From assembly GCF_016908595.1 (NCBI RefSeq), contig NZ_JAFBEC010000002.1, positions 372,001 to 436,000 on the forward strand: 64,000 bases of DNA, written 5' to 3'. This DNA is from Geomicrobium sediminis (GTDB lineage Bacteria; Bacillota; Bacilli; Bacillales; Marinococcaceae). The stretch's first letter is position 1. Each line of letters begins with the position of its first letter. The notes below the pieces were generated by a model. It worked only from the letters and a program-made list of their open reading frames with translations. It ran no database searches and was not told where the DNA came from. Shown piece by piece: positions 27,048 through 36,336 of this stretch. Position numbers and translations under genes: made by a program.

Positions 27048-27541
27048 GTTTCTCTCACTTTAATAAAGACGGACGTGCACGGATGGTGAATGTTCAAGAA
27101 AAACCGAGAACCGCGAGAAAAGCTGTAGCTCAATCAAAGATTCGCTTATCAAACGCTCTCTACACAGCCATTCACGATCAATCTCTTCAAAAGGGTGATC
27201 CCCTGTCTGTTGCACAAGTAGCCGGTGTTATGGCAGCGAAAAAAACACCTGACTGGATTCCAATGTGCCATCCTATTATGATTCAAGGAACAGACATTGA
27301 TTTTCGTTTTGAGGAAGACGAAAGCGACCATCTTTTAGTCATCACCGCCACTGTGACTGTAGAAGCAAATACTGGTGTTGAGATGGAAGCGCTAACTGCT
27401 GTTAGTGCAGCAGCACTGACGTTTTACGATATGTGCAAAACGATTGATAAAGGGATGATCATAGAAGAAACGTTATTGCTTACAAAAACCGGAGGAAAGA
27501 ATGGAGATTTTCATCACCCGAGGACACAATCATACGACTAG
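27044..27541 (+). CDS. moaC: Cyclic pyranopterin monophosphate synthase MoaC
   Basis: A 165-residue protein that completes precursor Z formation after MoaA. Signature segments are WIPMCHPIMIQGTDI (about residues 68-82) and VEANTGVEMEALTAVSAAALTFYDMCK. The start at ATG 27044 follows AAGGAG and overlaps the mobA stop by 4 bases; a longer frame from 27026 lacks a site. Confidence 0.95.
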   Translation: MSFSHFNKDGRARMVNVQEKPRTARKAVAQSKIRLSNALYTAIHDQSLQKGDPLSVAQVAGVMAAKKTPDWIPMCHPIMIQGTDIDFRFEEDESDHLLVITATVTVEANTGVEMEALTAVSAAALTFYDMCKTIDKGMIIEETLLLTKTGGKNGDFHHPRTQSYD

Positions 27542-27552
27542 GAGGAAATCAG

Positions 27553-28005
27553 ATGCTTCGACATGATGAATGGCTCAACGATGAAATTAAAAAGTTATGT
27601 AGGCTACCTGAACAACGATTAGAAACCCCAATACAACAAGGCAAATGGTCAATTAAACAAACGGTTGGTCATATGTTCTATTGGGATCACTACATTCTAA
27701 ACGAAATCATTCCTAATATCGCTCATGGAGCGACGATTCAAGCATTCCCAAATCATGATTTGTTCAATGAAAAAGCAACCGAAAAAAGTAACCGCTATGC
27801 TGCCAAAGAAATGCTCCAAACGTTTCTAAAACAACGAAGACAATTATTAGCAGCCTATGAAAAGTATCCTAAAACCATTGAATTTACGATTGAACAGGAA
27901 CGAGGAACGTTGACTGCCAACGCGCTTCGAACTTTATTTGAAGAACATGATGTACATCATATAAAAGAAATGAACTCATTTATCGACAACACAAAAGGCG
28001 ATTGA
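27553..28005 (+). CDS. DinB-superfamily protein
   Basis: A 150-residue protein with the DinB/YfiT four-helix layout. Metal-ligand-like histidines occur in TVGHMFYWDHY (near residue 40) and EEHDVHHIKEM near the C-terminus. DinB-like proteins are often metal-dependent thiol transferases, and the family role here is unknown. It follows moaC after 11 bases with AGGAGG ahead, so it is part of the moaB operon, possibly only by read-through. Confidence 0.75.
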   Translation: MLRHDEWLNDEIKKLCRLPEQRLETPIQQGKWSIKQTVGHMFYWDHYILNEIIPNIAHGATIQAFPNHDLFNEKATEKSNRYAAKEMLQTFLKQRRQLLAAYEKYPKTIEFTIEQERGTLTANALRTLFEEHDVHHIKEMNSFIDNTKGD

Positions 28006-28019
28006 TTGCTCAATCGCCT
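27992..28019 (-). terminator. Terminator of the ytpAB operon
   Basis: On the minus strand AGGCGATTGA and TCAATCGCCT flank a 4-base loop and are followed by TTTTG. It lies directly after the ytpB stop. Confidence 0.65.
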
Positions 28020-28029
28020 CCGTGTGCTT

Positions 28030-29106
28030 CTATGAATTTACTCGATCCTTACGACTTCTAAAAATCCAGCTGTTGTAATAAAAAATCTTCGTCGGCATTC
28101 CACCAAGCTGAATTAACCGCTTCGCTGCATGCTTCATTTCCATATTGCCTTGCACTTTACCGTCTGATAAATAGATGGCGTATAACCCACGCTTAATCAT
28201 GCGGTGAAATTCTTCATCCGGCAGACCACGTAAATTTTCTTCGGCTTTTCGATCTAAGAAGTGGAAGCGCTCCACCATTTCATCTTCGCTCTCATAATAC
28301 GCAGCAAAGTTCATTTCTTGTTCTTGGAAGTCTTCTTCTTGATCAATAAAATAATCAAGCATAATGTGAACACCTTGCATCCACGGGAAATAACCTTCTT
28401 TAATTTGCTTTGACTCTTCCTTCGTACGAGGCAATGCTGCAGCGTATGCTGCTAAGCAATATAGCGCTAATGTAGAAGCGACCGCCGTAGAAAATTCATA
28501 CCAACGAAGCTCAGGGAATTTGTCTTTATGCTCTTCAAAAAATGCCTTTAATAGCCCTTCACGCTCATGTTCAGGCACATGCTTATACACTTGGAAGTCA
28601 ACGTAATACTGAGCAACTTCTTTCATGTCTTCTTGCATTTCCACAAATCCCGGGAACGTCTGAACCGTTTCCTGACACGTTTTTACGAGTTCGTGTAAAT
28701 ACCCACCATCGTCATAACCACCACGCACACGGTAGTAGTCTTTTAGCTCTGCGCCAGGCGTTAGGCCATCTAATAGTGCATCGTGTAATGCCCGAAAATC
28801 TTCCGGGTCTTGTGATTCACTTTTATCACAAAGGGTATCTAAGTAATCACAGATCGTTTGATACGCACAAAGGAATCGAATAAATGCTTCTTTGTTTCCT
28901 CCTGCAAGCATTGCAAGCACACTGCCACCTTCACAGTGGAAGTCTTTATCATCAATCGTCCAAACCGCTTGTTTACTTAGTTGTTGGTCTGGCATTTGTG
29001 TTGCGCGTGCTTTCCAATGTTCAAGTTGACGATGAACTTCTGGAATCGTCTCTTTGTATGTCCGTAAAAGAATCGTCCACGGCTTTTTTGGCACCTGAAA
29101 ATTCAT
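28030..29106 (-). CDS. ytpB: Tetraprenyl-beta-curcumene synthase YtpB (DUF2600)
   Basis: A 358-residue all-helical terpene synthase of the unusual DUF2600 family, which lacks the standard DDxxD arrangement. The B. subtilis orthologue cyclises a C35 prenyl diphosphate to tetraprenyl-beta-curcumene. Conserved stretches include the acidic FLCAYQTICDYLDTLCD (about residues 96-112) and DDGGYLHELV. It lies 24 bases after ytpA and has a TTTAGGAGG site. The sesquarterpene product is a membrane lipid component in Bacillus. Confidence 0.88.
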   Translation of the reverse strand: MNFQVPKKPWTILLRTYKETIPEVHRQLEHWKARATQMPDQQLSKQAVWTIDDKDFHCEGGSVLAMLAGGNKEAFIRFLCAYQTICDYLDTLCDKSESQDPEDFRALHDALLDGLTPGAELKDYYRVRGGYDDGGYLHELVKTCQETVQTFPGFVEMQEDMKEVAQYYVDFQVYKHVPEHEREGLLKAFFEEHKDKFPELRWYEFSTAVASTLALYCLAAYAAALPRTKEESKQIKEGYFPWMQGVHIMLDYFIDQEEDFQEQEMNFAAYYESEDEMVERFHFLDRKAEENLRGLPDEEFHRMIKRGLYAIYLSDGKVQGNMEMKHAAKRLIQLGGMPTKIFYYNSWIFRSRKDRVNS

Positions 29107-29130
29107 AACTTCCTCCTAAATACTTCTCAA

Positions 29131-29916
29131 TTAAAGTCTTCCCAATCGTTGCCACATAAAATACAACATAAAGCGAAACACGTCTTCACGTTCTGGTTCA
29201 TTAAATAGCTCATGATACAAGCCACGCCATTCCCTCATGGAACGGTCTTCAATTCGCAGTCGATTAAACCATTCATGTGAAGCGGTCTTTTCAACTAGGT
29301 AATCTTCTCCAGCTTGCAAAAGCAATAGCGATACATTTGGAAATTCATATGCATGATCCAAACTTGTCTTCATCGCTTTTTGCATCTCTTGATACCAACG
29401 TACCGATACCGTATGTACGAAAAGCTCATCTTTATGAAAATCAGATCGCACGTCTTCATTCCTCGTTGCGTGATCGGTTTTAATTCCGCTTTTCACACTA
29501 AACGTCGGAACGATTCGATGAATCCCTTTTGCCACCGCTGTTAATGCTTTATTCGGAGGATCGTACAGTGAGAGACACGGCGACGATAATACAACACCGC
29601 GAACCGGTAATTGTTTCTCCATCATCGTGCGAATGACTGATAAGCCTCCCATACTATGACCAAATAAAAAGACCGGCAATTCATACGTTACCGCTTCTTT
29701 ATACCAATGGTGAACCGCGTCAATGTATTGCTCAAAATGATCAATATGCCCTCGTTTTCCTCGCGTTCTCCCAAAACCTGGAAGGTCACCTGCAATCACG
29801 TGGAAATGTTCGCGATTTAATCGCTCTATTAGCCACGTATAACGACCATAATGTTCTCCAGCTCCGTGTACAATGACAAAAACACCGATCGCTTGTTCTG
29901 CTTCCCAAATCCGCAT
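29131..29916 (-). CDS. ytpA: Alpha/beta hydrolase, lysophospholipase YtpA
   Basis: A 261-residue serine hydrolase of the monoacylglycerol lipase type. The N-terminal VIVHGAGEHYGRY holds the oxyanion loop, GHSMGG (about residues 87-92) has the nucleophile serine, and GLYHELFNEPERE has the catalytic histidine. In B. subtilis ytpA is needed for bacilysocin, a lysophospholipid antibiotic. It is upstream of ytpB in the same operon. Confidence 0.87.
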   Translation of the reverse strand: MRIWEAEQAIGVFVIVHGAGEHYGRYTWLIERLNREHFHVIAGDLPGFGRTRGKRGHIDHFEQYIDAVHHWYKEAVTYELPVFLFGHSMGGLSVIRTMMEKQLPVRGVVLSSPCLSLYDPPNKALTAVAKGIHRIVPTFSVKSGIKTDHATRNEDVRSDFHKDELFVHTVSVRWYQEMQKAMKTSLDHAYEFPNVSLLLLQAGEDYLVEKTASHEWFNRLRIEDRSMREWRGLYHELFNEPEREDVFRFMLYFMWQRLGRL

Positions 29917-30084
29917 GTTTCATTCACTCCTATGTCGTCATTGCCAACATTTATTCTTCTATTACACCATATGTCGCTATTTTTTTCATCTATTGTGGGA
30001 TAATCACGCAGATCCAACTAAAAGTTTCGTTCTTATTAGGCTTTTTTGGTACACTGGAAATGAATTGAAAGGAGTTTTACACCT

Positions 30085-30618
30085 ATGAGCGTTTACCCTT
30101 ATAAAGACATACATCCAACGATTGATTCAACCGTTTTTCTAGCTGAAGGTGCGATCGTCACTGGAGACGTCGTTATTGGTGAGGAGTCAACATTGTGGTA
30201 CCACACCGTGATCCGAGGAGATGTTGATCGAACAATCATCGGCAAACGAGTAAACATCCAAGATCAATCAATGATCCATCAAAGTCCGGGCAACCCGGTA
30301 ATCATTGAAGATGATGTATCGGTAGGACACCAAGCGATGTTACACGGCTGTACGATAAAAAAAAACGCGCTCATCGGTATGAAAGCGACTGTTCTTGATG
30401 GTGCTGAAATTGGAGAAGAGGCGTTCATTGGCGCTGGAGCTCTCGTAACTCCTGGAACGAAAATCCCTCCACGCACACTTGCACTAGGAAGTCCTGCCCG
30501 CGTCGTACGTGAGTTAACTGAAGAAGATCAACGCGAACTCTCACGGATTAGGGATGAATATGTTGAACGGGGAAAGATATACAAACAGCAACAACAACAA
30601 AGGAGCGATGAATCATGA
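30085..30618 (+). CDS. ytoA: Gamma-class carbonic anhydrase-like protein YtoA
   Basis: A 177-residue left-handed beta-helix protein. The hexapeptide-repeat pattern runs through most of it, and GDVDRTIIGKRVNIQDQSMIH plus SVGHQAMLHGCTI hold the histidines expected to bind the metal. The usual annotation is gamma carbonic anhydrase, though activity is unproven in Bacillus. It overlaps ampS by 4 bases (ATGA). Confidence 0.85.
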   Translation: MSVYPYKDIHPTIDSTVFLAEGAIVTGDVVIGEESTLWYHTVIRGDVDRTIIGKRVNIQDQSMIHQSPGNPVIIEDDVSVGHQAMLHGCTIKKNALIGMKATVLDGAEIGEEAFIGAGALVTPGTKIPPRTLALGSPARVVRELTEEDQRELSRIRDEYVERGKIYKQQQQQRSDES

Positions 30619-31847
30619 CCGAATTCCAACAAAACCTTGAAAACTACGCAGATTTAGCTCTTAAAGTAGGTGTGAATTTACAAAAAGGACAAACGCTTTA
30701 CGTCAGGACACCCACGTATGCTGCGCCATTTGTTCACGCTCTCACAAAGCGCGCTTACGAACTTGGCTCACACAACGTGCATATCGAATGGAATGATGAA
30801 GAAGCAACTCGTCTTAAATTCCAATATGCGGACGAAGAAGCGTTCAAAACCTATCCACAATGGAAAGCTGACCCACTTGTTGAAGCAGCAAAAGAAGACG
30901 CTGCATTTCTTTCAATCACTGGTGGCAATCCCGACTTATTAAAAGAAGCCAACCCTGAACATGTCGCCATGCAACAAAAAGCAGGTGGACAAGCGAATGA
31001 AACGTTTAGAAGCTATATTCAGTCAGACAAAGTAAGTTGGTCGATTGTTGCTGTTCCATCTGCAGCATGGGCAAAGAAAGTGTACCCGAACGAAAGTGAT
31101 GAACAAGCGGTTTCAAAGCTTTGGAATGACATCTTCCAAGCGACACGCATGCATGAAGACGATGTAGTTGAAGCTTGGCAAAATCACCTAGCCGTACTTG
31201 ACGAAAAACGCGAAAAGCTTAACAACAAGAAGTTCCACGCCTTACACTATAAAGCAAACGGCACTGACTTAACGATTGAACTACCAGAAACACACATCTG
31301 GGCGTCAGGCGGAAGTACAAGTAAAGCGGGCGTAGATTTTGTTGCCAACATCCCGACTGAAGAAGTGTTTACTGCTGCTAAGAAACACGGAGTGAACGGT
31401 ACCGTCACGAGTACAAAGCCACTCAACTACGGTGGCACATTAATTACCGACTTTACTTTAACGTTTAAAGACGGCAAGATTGTCGATTTCAAAGCCGCTC
31501 AAGGTGAAGCAACATTAAAGGGCATTTTAGAAGGCGATGAAGGTTCAAAATACATCGGTGAAGTAGCATTAGTTCCTCACCGTTCGCCAATTTCTGATAT
31601 GGATTTAATCTTTTATAACACGCTTTTTGACGAGAATGCTTCAAACCACTTAGCCATCGGTAGTGCATACGCCTTTAACATTGAAGGTGGCAAAGAAATG
31701 AACAAAGAAGAACTCGAAGCAAATGGCATTAACCAAAGCATCACTCACGTAGATTTTATGATGGGCGCTGCAGATATGGACATCGATGGGATCCATGCAG
31801 ATGGAACTCGCGAAGCGGTGTTCCGTAACGGAGAATGGGCAATCTAA
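30615..31847 (+). CDS. ampS: M29-family aminopeptidase AmpS
   Basis: A 410-residue thermophilic-type metallo-aminopeptidase with two metal ions. The family motifs are visible as NIPTEEVFTAAKKHGVNGTV (about residues 250-269) and the C-terminal HVDFMMGAADMDIDG. It removes N-terminal residues from peptides in the cytoplasm. It is translationally coupled to ytoA and closed by a strong terminator. Confidence 0.9.
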   Translation: MTEFQQNLENYADLALKVGVNLQKGQTLYVRTPTYAAPFVHALTKRAYELGSHNVHIEWNDEEATRLKFQYADEEAFKTYPQWKADPLVEAAKEDAAFLSITGGNPDLLKEANPEHVAMQQKAGGQANETFRSYIQSDKVSWSIVAVPSAAWAKKVYPNESDEQAVSKLWNDIFQATRMHEDDVVEAWQNHLAVLDEKREKLNNKKFHALHYKANGTDLTIELPETHIWASGGSTSKAGVDFVANIPTEEVFTAAKKHGVNGTVTSTKPLNYGGTLITDFTLTFKDGKIVDFKAAQGEATLKGILEGDEGSKYIGEVALVPHRSPISDMDLIFYNTLFDENASNHLAIGSAYAFNIEGGKEMNKEELEANGINQSITHVDFMMGAADMDIDGIHADGTREAVFRNGEWAI

Positions 31848-31861
31848 TACAGATCATCGAG

Positions 31862-31893
31862 AAAACCCTGGTTCAGAGAACCAGGGTTTTCTT
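31862..31893 (+). terminator. Terminator of ytoA-ampS
   Basis: Perfect 13-base arms AAAACCCTGGTTC and its complement around a 3-base loop, ending in TTTTC. It lies 15 bases after the ampS stop. Confidence 0.85.
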
Positions 31894-32068
31894 CTCTATG
31901 TTGGACATTTGAACAGTCCAGTCTTATATGGGGTGATTTTGATCAATTCAGTATCAAATAAACATACAAATGTTTATGCGGCGATTTCGAGCGCGTGAAG
32001 TGTCAGAAACACCTACGGGGTGTAGCGCTGTCTCGTATCATTAAACCGCTCCTGCGAAGTTACTCATT

Positions 32069-32686
32069 TTACTTTCGCACTTGTTTCCAATAAAAAATCG
32101 CAAGCTGTGTGCGGTCTCTTAATTCTAATTTATCTAAGATTACCGAGAGTGTATTTCTCACCGTACCAACACTTAAAAAGAGCAAATCGGCAATCTCTTG
32201 GTTGGACAACCCTTTTGCAATCGCTTCGACAATGTCATTTTCTCTTTTGGTTAATTGATCAACATGCTGATACTGTTCGGTTGGACTCACAATTTCCTTT
32301 AGCACATCCGCATCGAGAACTGAACTTCCTGCTGCAAGCGTACGAATCTGTTGTGCCATATCATCAATTGAGGAGGATTTTAAGACGTATCCTTTTGCCC
32401 CTGCGTTTAGCGCAAGACGAATGTTCTGCTCATCCTTAAACGTTGTCAGCATCATAATTCGAATTTGTGGCCACGTTTCACTCACTCGTTTTGTGCATTC
32501 AATTCCATCCATCACAGGCATGCGAATATCCATAAGAATGACATCAGGTTGATGTTTTTCGCAAAGACGCAGAGCCTCCTCACCATTTGCAGCTACACCT
32601 ATAACCGTAAAGTCTGTTTCCTTTTCTAATAACAATGTTAAGCTTTGCCTGACGAGGGGATCGTCGTCAACGATAACTAACTTCAT
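32069..32686 (-). CDS. NarL/LuxR-family response regulator (LnrK-like)
   Basis: A 205-residue response regulator. The receiver domain has the phospho-acceptor Asp53 in DVILMDIRMP with the acidic pair at 7-8, and the C-terminus has a LuxR-type helix-turn-helix (GLSNQEIADLLFLSVGTVRNTL). It overlaps the kinase gene by 4 bases. It presumably controls the adjacent ABC exporter. Confidence 0.9.
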   Translation of the reverse strand: MKLVIVDDDPLVRQSLTLLLEKETDFTVIGVAANGEEALRLCEKHQPDVILMDIRMPVMDGIECTKRVSETWPQIRIMMLTTFKDEQNIRLALNAGAKGYVLKSSSIDDMAQQIRTLAAGSSVLDADVLKEIVSPTEQYQHVDQLTKRENDIVEAIAKGLSNQEIADLLFLSVGTVRNTLSVILDKLELRDRTQLAIFYWKQVRK

Positions 32687-33738
32687 CTTCCATCCTCCTC
32701 AAGTGGTAATACACATACAACTTGATAACCGTTCACAGCATTAACGGTTACGCTGCCACCATTCGCTCGGGCACGGACTTTTAAGTTCCGAATGCCGCTA
32801 CCTTCTCCTAGATGCTTTGATCCAGTCCCATTGTCTTGTATGCTTAACCTCACTAAATACATCGTTACATCAAGATTAACGTTTACTTCAGTTGCGTCAC
32901 TGTGCCTTGCCACGTTCGTTAACGCTTCTTTTAAACAAGGTTCTAATAGTCCCCAATAATGAGCAGGAACAAGCTGCATATCTCCTGAACATTGAAAAGA
33001 AACTGGTGTGTGAATAAATTCTTTGGCAATATGCTCGAGCACATCAACACCGATTCTGGCAACTGGCGTCATATCATGGACAGTGTCACGGAGCATTGCT
33101 GTACTACGAGCTACCCGAAGCTTCACTTCATTCAACATCACTTCTGCTTCTTTTCCTTCTAATTGCTCGTAAGCTTCTAAAGCAAGGTTTGCTCCAGTTA
33201 GATCATGACCAACGTGATCATGAAGATCTCGCGCAATCCGATTGCGTTCAGACACTTCTGCTAGTTGGGCCGCTTTGCGACTAGACTGCAACAACTCTTC
33301 TTTCACATTTTCAAGTGCATGGCGAGCGTGACGTTCCCGGTCCGCTTCAGTTATGTATCGTTCACGTTGTTTACTCGAACTTGCGTCCCACACACCAAAA
33401 ACACCTGCTTGGAAAAGTAACCATAATAAAACGATTGAATAAAGCTCAAACAGTGTAAGAAGTAAAATCACAATAATGAGGAAGCGATATTTTTGACGAG
33501 ACATCATTTCATATACAGGTAACGCTAAGCCGTATGCACTACTACTCCAAAACGGAATAAATAGAAAGCATAAGAGTAGGTCAATGATGATCATCCAACT
33601 CGGCAGACGAAAACGCCACCGTAAGCAGACGATGATGGCGAGGGAAATTACAAATAAGAAACTAACAAGGGGGGGATCTTGGTACATCCATAGTGCAATT
33701 AAAAACACGATGTTCATAAATCGCCATACATTCACCAT
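32683..33738 (-). CDS. Sensor histidine kinase of the LnrJ type
   Basis: A 351-residue membrane kinase with about five transmembrane helices in the first 115 residues and almost no extracellular domain. The HisKA_3 phosphorylation site is His173 in IARDLHDHVGHDL, and the ATPase domain lies at the C-terminus with NVARHSDATEV and NGTGSKHLGEGSGIRN. Such intramembrane-sensing kinases usually report on envelope-active compounds. The arrangement next to an ABC exporter resembles B. subtilis LnrJK-LMN, which senses and exports linearmycin-type polyenes. Confidence 0.85.
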   Translation of the reverse strand: MVNVWRFMNIVFLIALWMYQDPPLVSFLFVISLAIIVCLRWRFRLPSWMIIIDLLLCFLFIPFWSSSAYGLALPVYEMMSRQKYRFLIIVILLLTLFELYSIVLLWLLFQAGVFGVWDASSSKQRERYITEADRERHARHALENVKEELLQSSRKAAQLAEVSERNRIARDLHDHVGHDLTGANLALEAYEQLEGKEAEVMLNEVKLRVARSTAMLRDTVHDMTPVARIGVDVLEHIAKEFIHTPVSFQCSGDMQLVPAHYWGLLEPCLKEALTNVARHSDATEVNVNLDVTMYLVRLSIQDNGTGSKHLGEGSGIRNLKVRARANGGSVTVNAVNGYQVVCVLPLEEDGR

Positions 33739-33769
33739 ATGATCACCTCTTTAAACTTACTATAAGTGT

Positions 33770-33797
33770 TAAAAACCCTCCGCTCAAGAGCTGAAGG
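33770..33797 (-). terminator. Imperfect terminator between exporter and kinase genes
   Basis: On the minus strand the hairpin from CCCTTC-GCTC to GAGC-GAGGG is followed by TTTTTAAC. It lies 15 bases after the last permease gene, 32 bases before the kinase ATG. It may lower kinase and regulator expression relative to the exporter. Confidence 0.55.
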
Positions 33798-33812
33798 GCA
33801 ACACGTAAACCT

Positions 33813-34502
33813 CTAACTAATTCTTCGTATGCTTCCTATGATTAAAAAGAACAATGCATATAGCAGTAAAACACCATTAATGAACAAGAAATCTCCACGA
33901 TCTTCACCTAAAACGATCCATTCTATACCTTCTGAGAGCCAATACGTTGGAAAGATCACAGCAATTCTTTGAAAAGCTTCAGGCATCATCTCCATAGGGA
34001 AAAGAATTCCACCGAGCAAAGCCATCAAGACGATCACTGCCATAAATATTAGAAATGATGATTCTTTACTTCTATATAATGAGTTCCAAGCGAGACTAAT
34101 TGAAATGGATGTGAACGTAAAGACAATATAAAGAATCGCCAAGTTCCAAGGCCCATATAATTCATGACCGTACACGTGCCCACCTATGATGACGATGACA
34201 GTTTGGATCACCATAATGACCGAAAATGCGAGCAAGTTTTGCCACAAGTAGTTAAAGTGTGAAATTGGCGCTGCGGCAAGTCGTTTAACAACCCCTTTTT
34301 GACGATCTTCAATCATAATACCCGTAAGGCGAATGCTAACAAAAAGTAGTAGAACACCAAAATATTGATAACCGAGAGGAAGCAGTGGCCAACCCTCTTG
34401 CGCTAAAGGTAGAAAAATCGCAGCGATTGGAAATAGTGTCAGAAACAATACGTTCGTTTTATCACGTAGTATTCGTTTGAGTGCAAATATAAATATTGTC
34501 AT
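33813..34502 (-). CDS. ABC-2 type permease (LnrN-like)
   Basis: A 229-residue ABC-2 permease with six predicted helices. The GILFPMEMMPEAFQRIAVIFPTYW block near residue 165 is the signature of linearmycin/daunorubicin-type exporters. Its start overlaps the preceding permease by 4 bases. With the other permease it should form the membrane channel of a heterodimeric exporter. Confidence 0.82.
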   Translation of the reverse strand: MTIFIFALKRILRDKTNVLFLTLFPIAAIFLPLAQEGWPLLPLGYQYFGVLLLFVSIRLTGIMIEDRQKGVVKRLAAAPISHFNYLWQNLLAFSVIMVIQTVIVIIGGHVYGHELYGPWNLAILYIVFTFTSISISLAWNSLYRSKESSFLIFMAVIVLMALLGGILFPMEMMPEAFQRIAVIFPTYWLSEGIEWIVLGEDRGDFLFINGVLLLYALFFLIIGSIRRIS

Positions 34503-35230
34503 GGCATACGTCTCCGTCCGGTCAGAAGTAACAATCCAAAAGCTATTATAATGAGCACACTAAGCAGTACTGCATTCAACCAACCGTCTGAAAGCCCCCC
34601 GCTTCTCACTTGATCAATCGTCGTATACGCAAGCATAAGCGGGTTCACATAGTCATTGAACATGTTGATCAAAGCATTGTCTGGCATCGGAAAGAACATC
34701 CCCGCCAGTAAAATCATCCCAACACCGTACACTTCACTTAATCGCTCAGCGATTTTAAAGTTGTTTACTGAAAAAGTGAATACGAGACAAATGATGCTGG
34801 ATAAAGACGACATGAGCGTAATGACGAGTAATGCCCACATGAAATTACCCCAGTTCACATCAAAGATCAAGGCCGTATAAGCGATTAATATAGTCCCTAA
34901 CACAATCGAGTAAACGATGCCCGCAAGCATTATCGTAAATCCATATAACCTCGTATTCATCGGTAATGAAAGCAAGCGATCCTTTCTTTCCGCAAAGAGG
35001 TCTTGATGAACGTAATTCATGGTGATCGCACCGCCGAACAGTTGAAATCCGAGAACTAAAAGGACAACGGTTTCATCTCTAATCGGTGTACCAGTAAGCC
35101 CTTCCGCTTCTCCTAGAATAATTGAAAAGACTGTAATTAAAATAATTGGAACGACAAGCAACAAAAGCATCGTAATAAAATCACGACTCATTCTAATTCC
35201 AATGAACCGAATCGTAGCTAGTTCTTTCAT
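34499..35230 (-). CDS. ABC-2 type permease (LnrM-like)
   Basis: A 243-residue ABC-2 permease with six predicted helices and the GMFFPMPDNALINMFNDYVNP block typical of this class. It overlaps the ATPase gene upstream and the second permease downstream by 4 bases each, indicating a single translational unit. Confidence 0.82.
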   Translation of the reverse strand: MKELATIRFIGIRMSRDFITMLLLLVVPIILITVFSIILGEAEGLTGTPIRDETVVLLVLGFQLFGGAITMNYVHQDLFAERKDRLLSLPMNTRLYGFTIMLAGIVYSIVLGTILIAYTALIFDVNWGNFMWALLVITLMSSLSSIICLVFTFSVNNFKIAERLSEVYGVGMILLAGMFFPMPDNALINMFNDYVNPLMLAYTTIDQVRSGGLSDGWLNAVLLSVLIIIAFGLLLLTGRRRMP

Positions 35231-36177
35231 GAAGGATCATCCTCTCCATCACGAAGTTGTTTGCCTGTAAGTGTTAGAAAAACGTCTTCTAAATTCGGCT
35301 TTTCTGCTTGAATTCCGACGACACCACTCGTTTCTTTCACGATAGAAAGTGCTCGATCAAGGTTACCTGCACCCGCATTTGAAATGATTTGCACGACTGA
35401 TCCGCTCACTTGTACTTGCTTAACACCTTCCAAGCCTCGTAAACGCTCGATTGGTATTGTTGACACATCGTTTACATCAATGAAGATTTTCTCTTCATGC
35501 TGAATGTTTTTAATTAATTCATCCACAGTACCTTCTGAAATCACCTGTCCTTGATCAACGATGACAACCCGTGTAGCAATCGATTGAACCTCTTCCATAT
35601 AATGCGTCGTGTATAAGATGGTCGTGCCTTGTTCTTTTAGCTTTCTGACCGCGTCTAGAATATGATTTCTTGATTGCGGATCAATGCCAACGGTTGGCTC
35701 ATCCATAATTAGAAGCTTCGGACGATGGGTAAGAGCACAAGCAATGTTCAATCTTCGCTTCATCCCACCTGAGAATTTGTTTGGCGATTGCTTTGCCTTT
35801 GACGATAGTCCAACGAACTCAAGCGCTTCTTTGACCCGTTGCTTCTTCTCTTCACCCTTCAAACCGTATACGCCTGCAAAAAACTCTAAGTTTTCTTTCG
35901 CCGTTAATTCCTCAAATACGGTAATCTCTTGCGTAACGAGACCCATTTTCTTTTTATTTTCATGGTGAAATACCGCTCCCTCTTCCCCGAATAGTTGAAT
36001 CACGCCTTTATCAAAAGGAATAATCCCCATTAAACATTGAATGAGCGTCGTTTTCCCTGCACCGTTCGGTCCTAGCAAACCGAGAATTTCCCCTTCATGA
36101 ATATCTAAATCAACATAATCAAGAGCAATTTGATCTTTATACCGCTTCACGATGCCTTTGATTGATGCAATTGTCAT
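35227..36177 (-). CDS. ABC transporter ATP-binding protein (LnrL-like)
   Basis: A 316-residue ATPase with Walker A GPNGAGKTT (about residues 36-44), signature KFSGGMKRR and Walker B LLIMDEPTVGID, followed by a C-terminal extension of about 90 residues typical of drug-exporting ATPases. The start at 36177 gives MTIASIKG after a GGTGA site; the frame runs further upstream to 36243 without support. It heads the exporter operon. Confidence 0.88.
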   Translation of the reverse strand: MTIASIKGIVKRYKDQIALDYVDLDIHEGEILGLLGPNGAGKTTLIQCLMGIIPFDKGVIQLFGEEGAVFHHENKKKMGLVTQEITVFEELTAKENLEFFAGVYGLKGEEKKQRVKEALEFVGLSSKAKQSPNKFSGGMKRRLNIACALTHRPKLLIMDEPTVGIDPQSRNHILDAVRKLKEQGTTILYTTHYMEEVQSIATRVVIVDQGQVISEGTVDELIKNIQHEEKIFIDVNDVSTIPIERLRGLEGVKQVQVSGSVVQIISNAGAGNLDRALSIVKETSGVVGIQAEKPNLEDVFLTLTGKQLRDGEDDPS

Positions 36178-36297
36178 TCTTTTCACCATCCCAATTAGAT
36201 TACCTTTAGTATGTAGCGTTCTTAGATGAATAAGTAGTGACATCTGTCATTAGATTATTGTCATGGCAACGTGAAAGGACAACCTATACTCCACAAC

Positions 36298-36327
36298 AAA
36301 AAAAGCCTTGTCATAATGACAAGGCTT
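36298..36327 (-). terminator. Terminator of metK
   Basis: On the minus strand AAGCCTTGTCA and its complement flank a 3-base loop and are followed by seven T. It lies 10 bases after the metK stop. Confidence 0.88.
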
Positions 36328-36336
36328 CTACATCGT

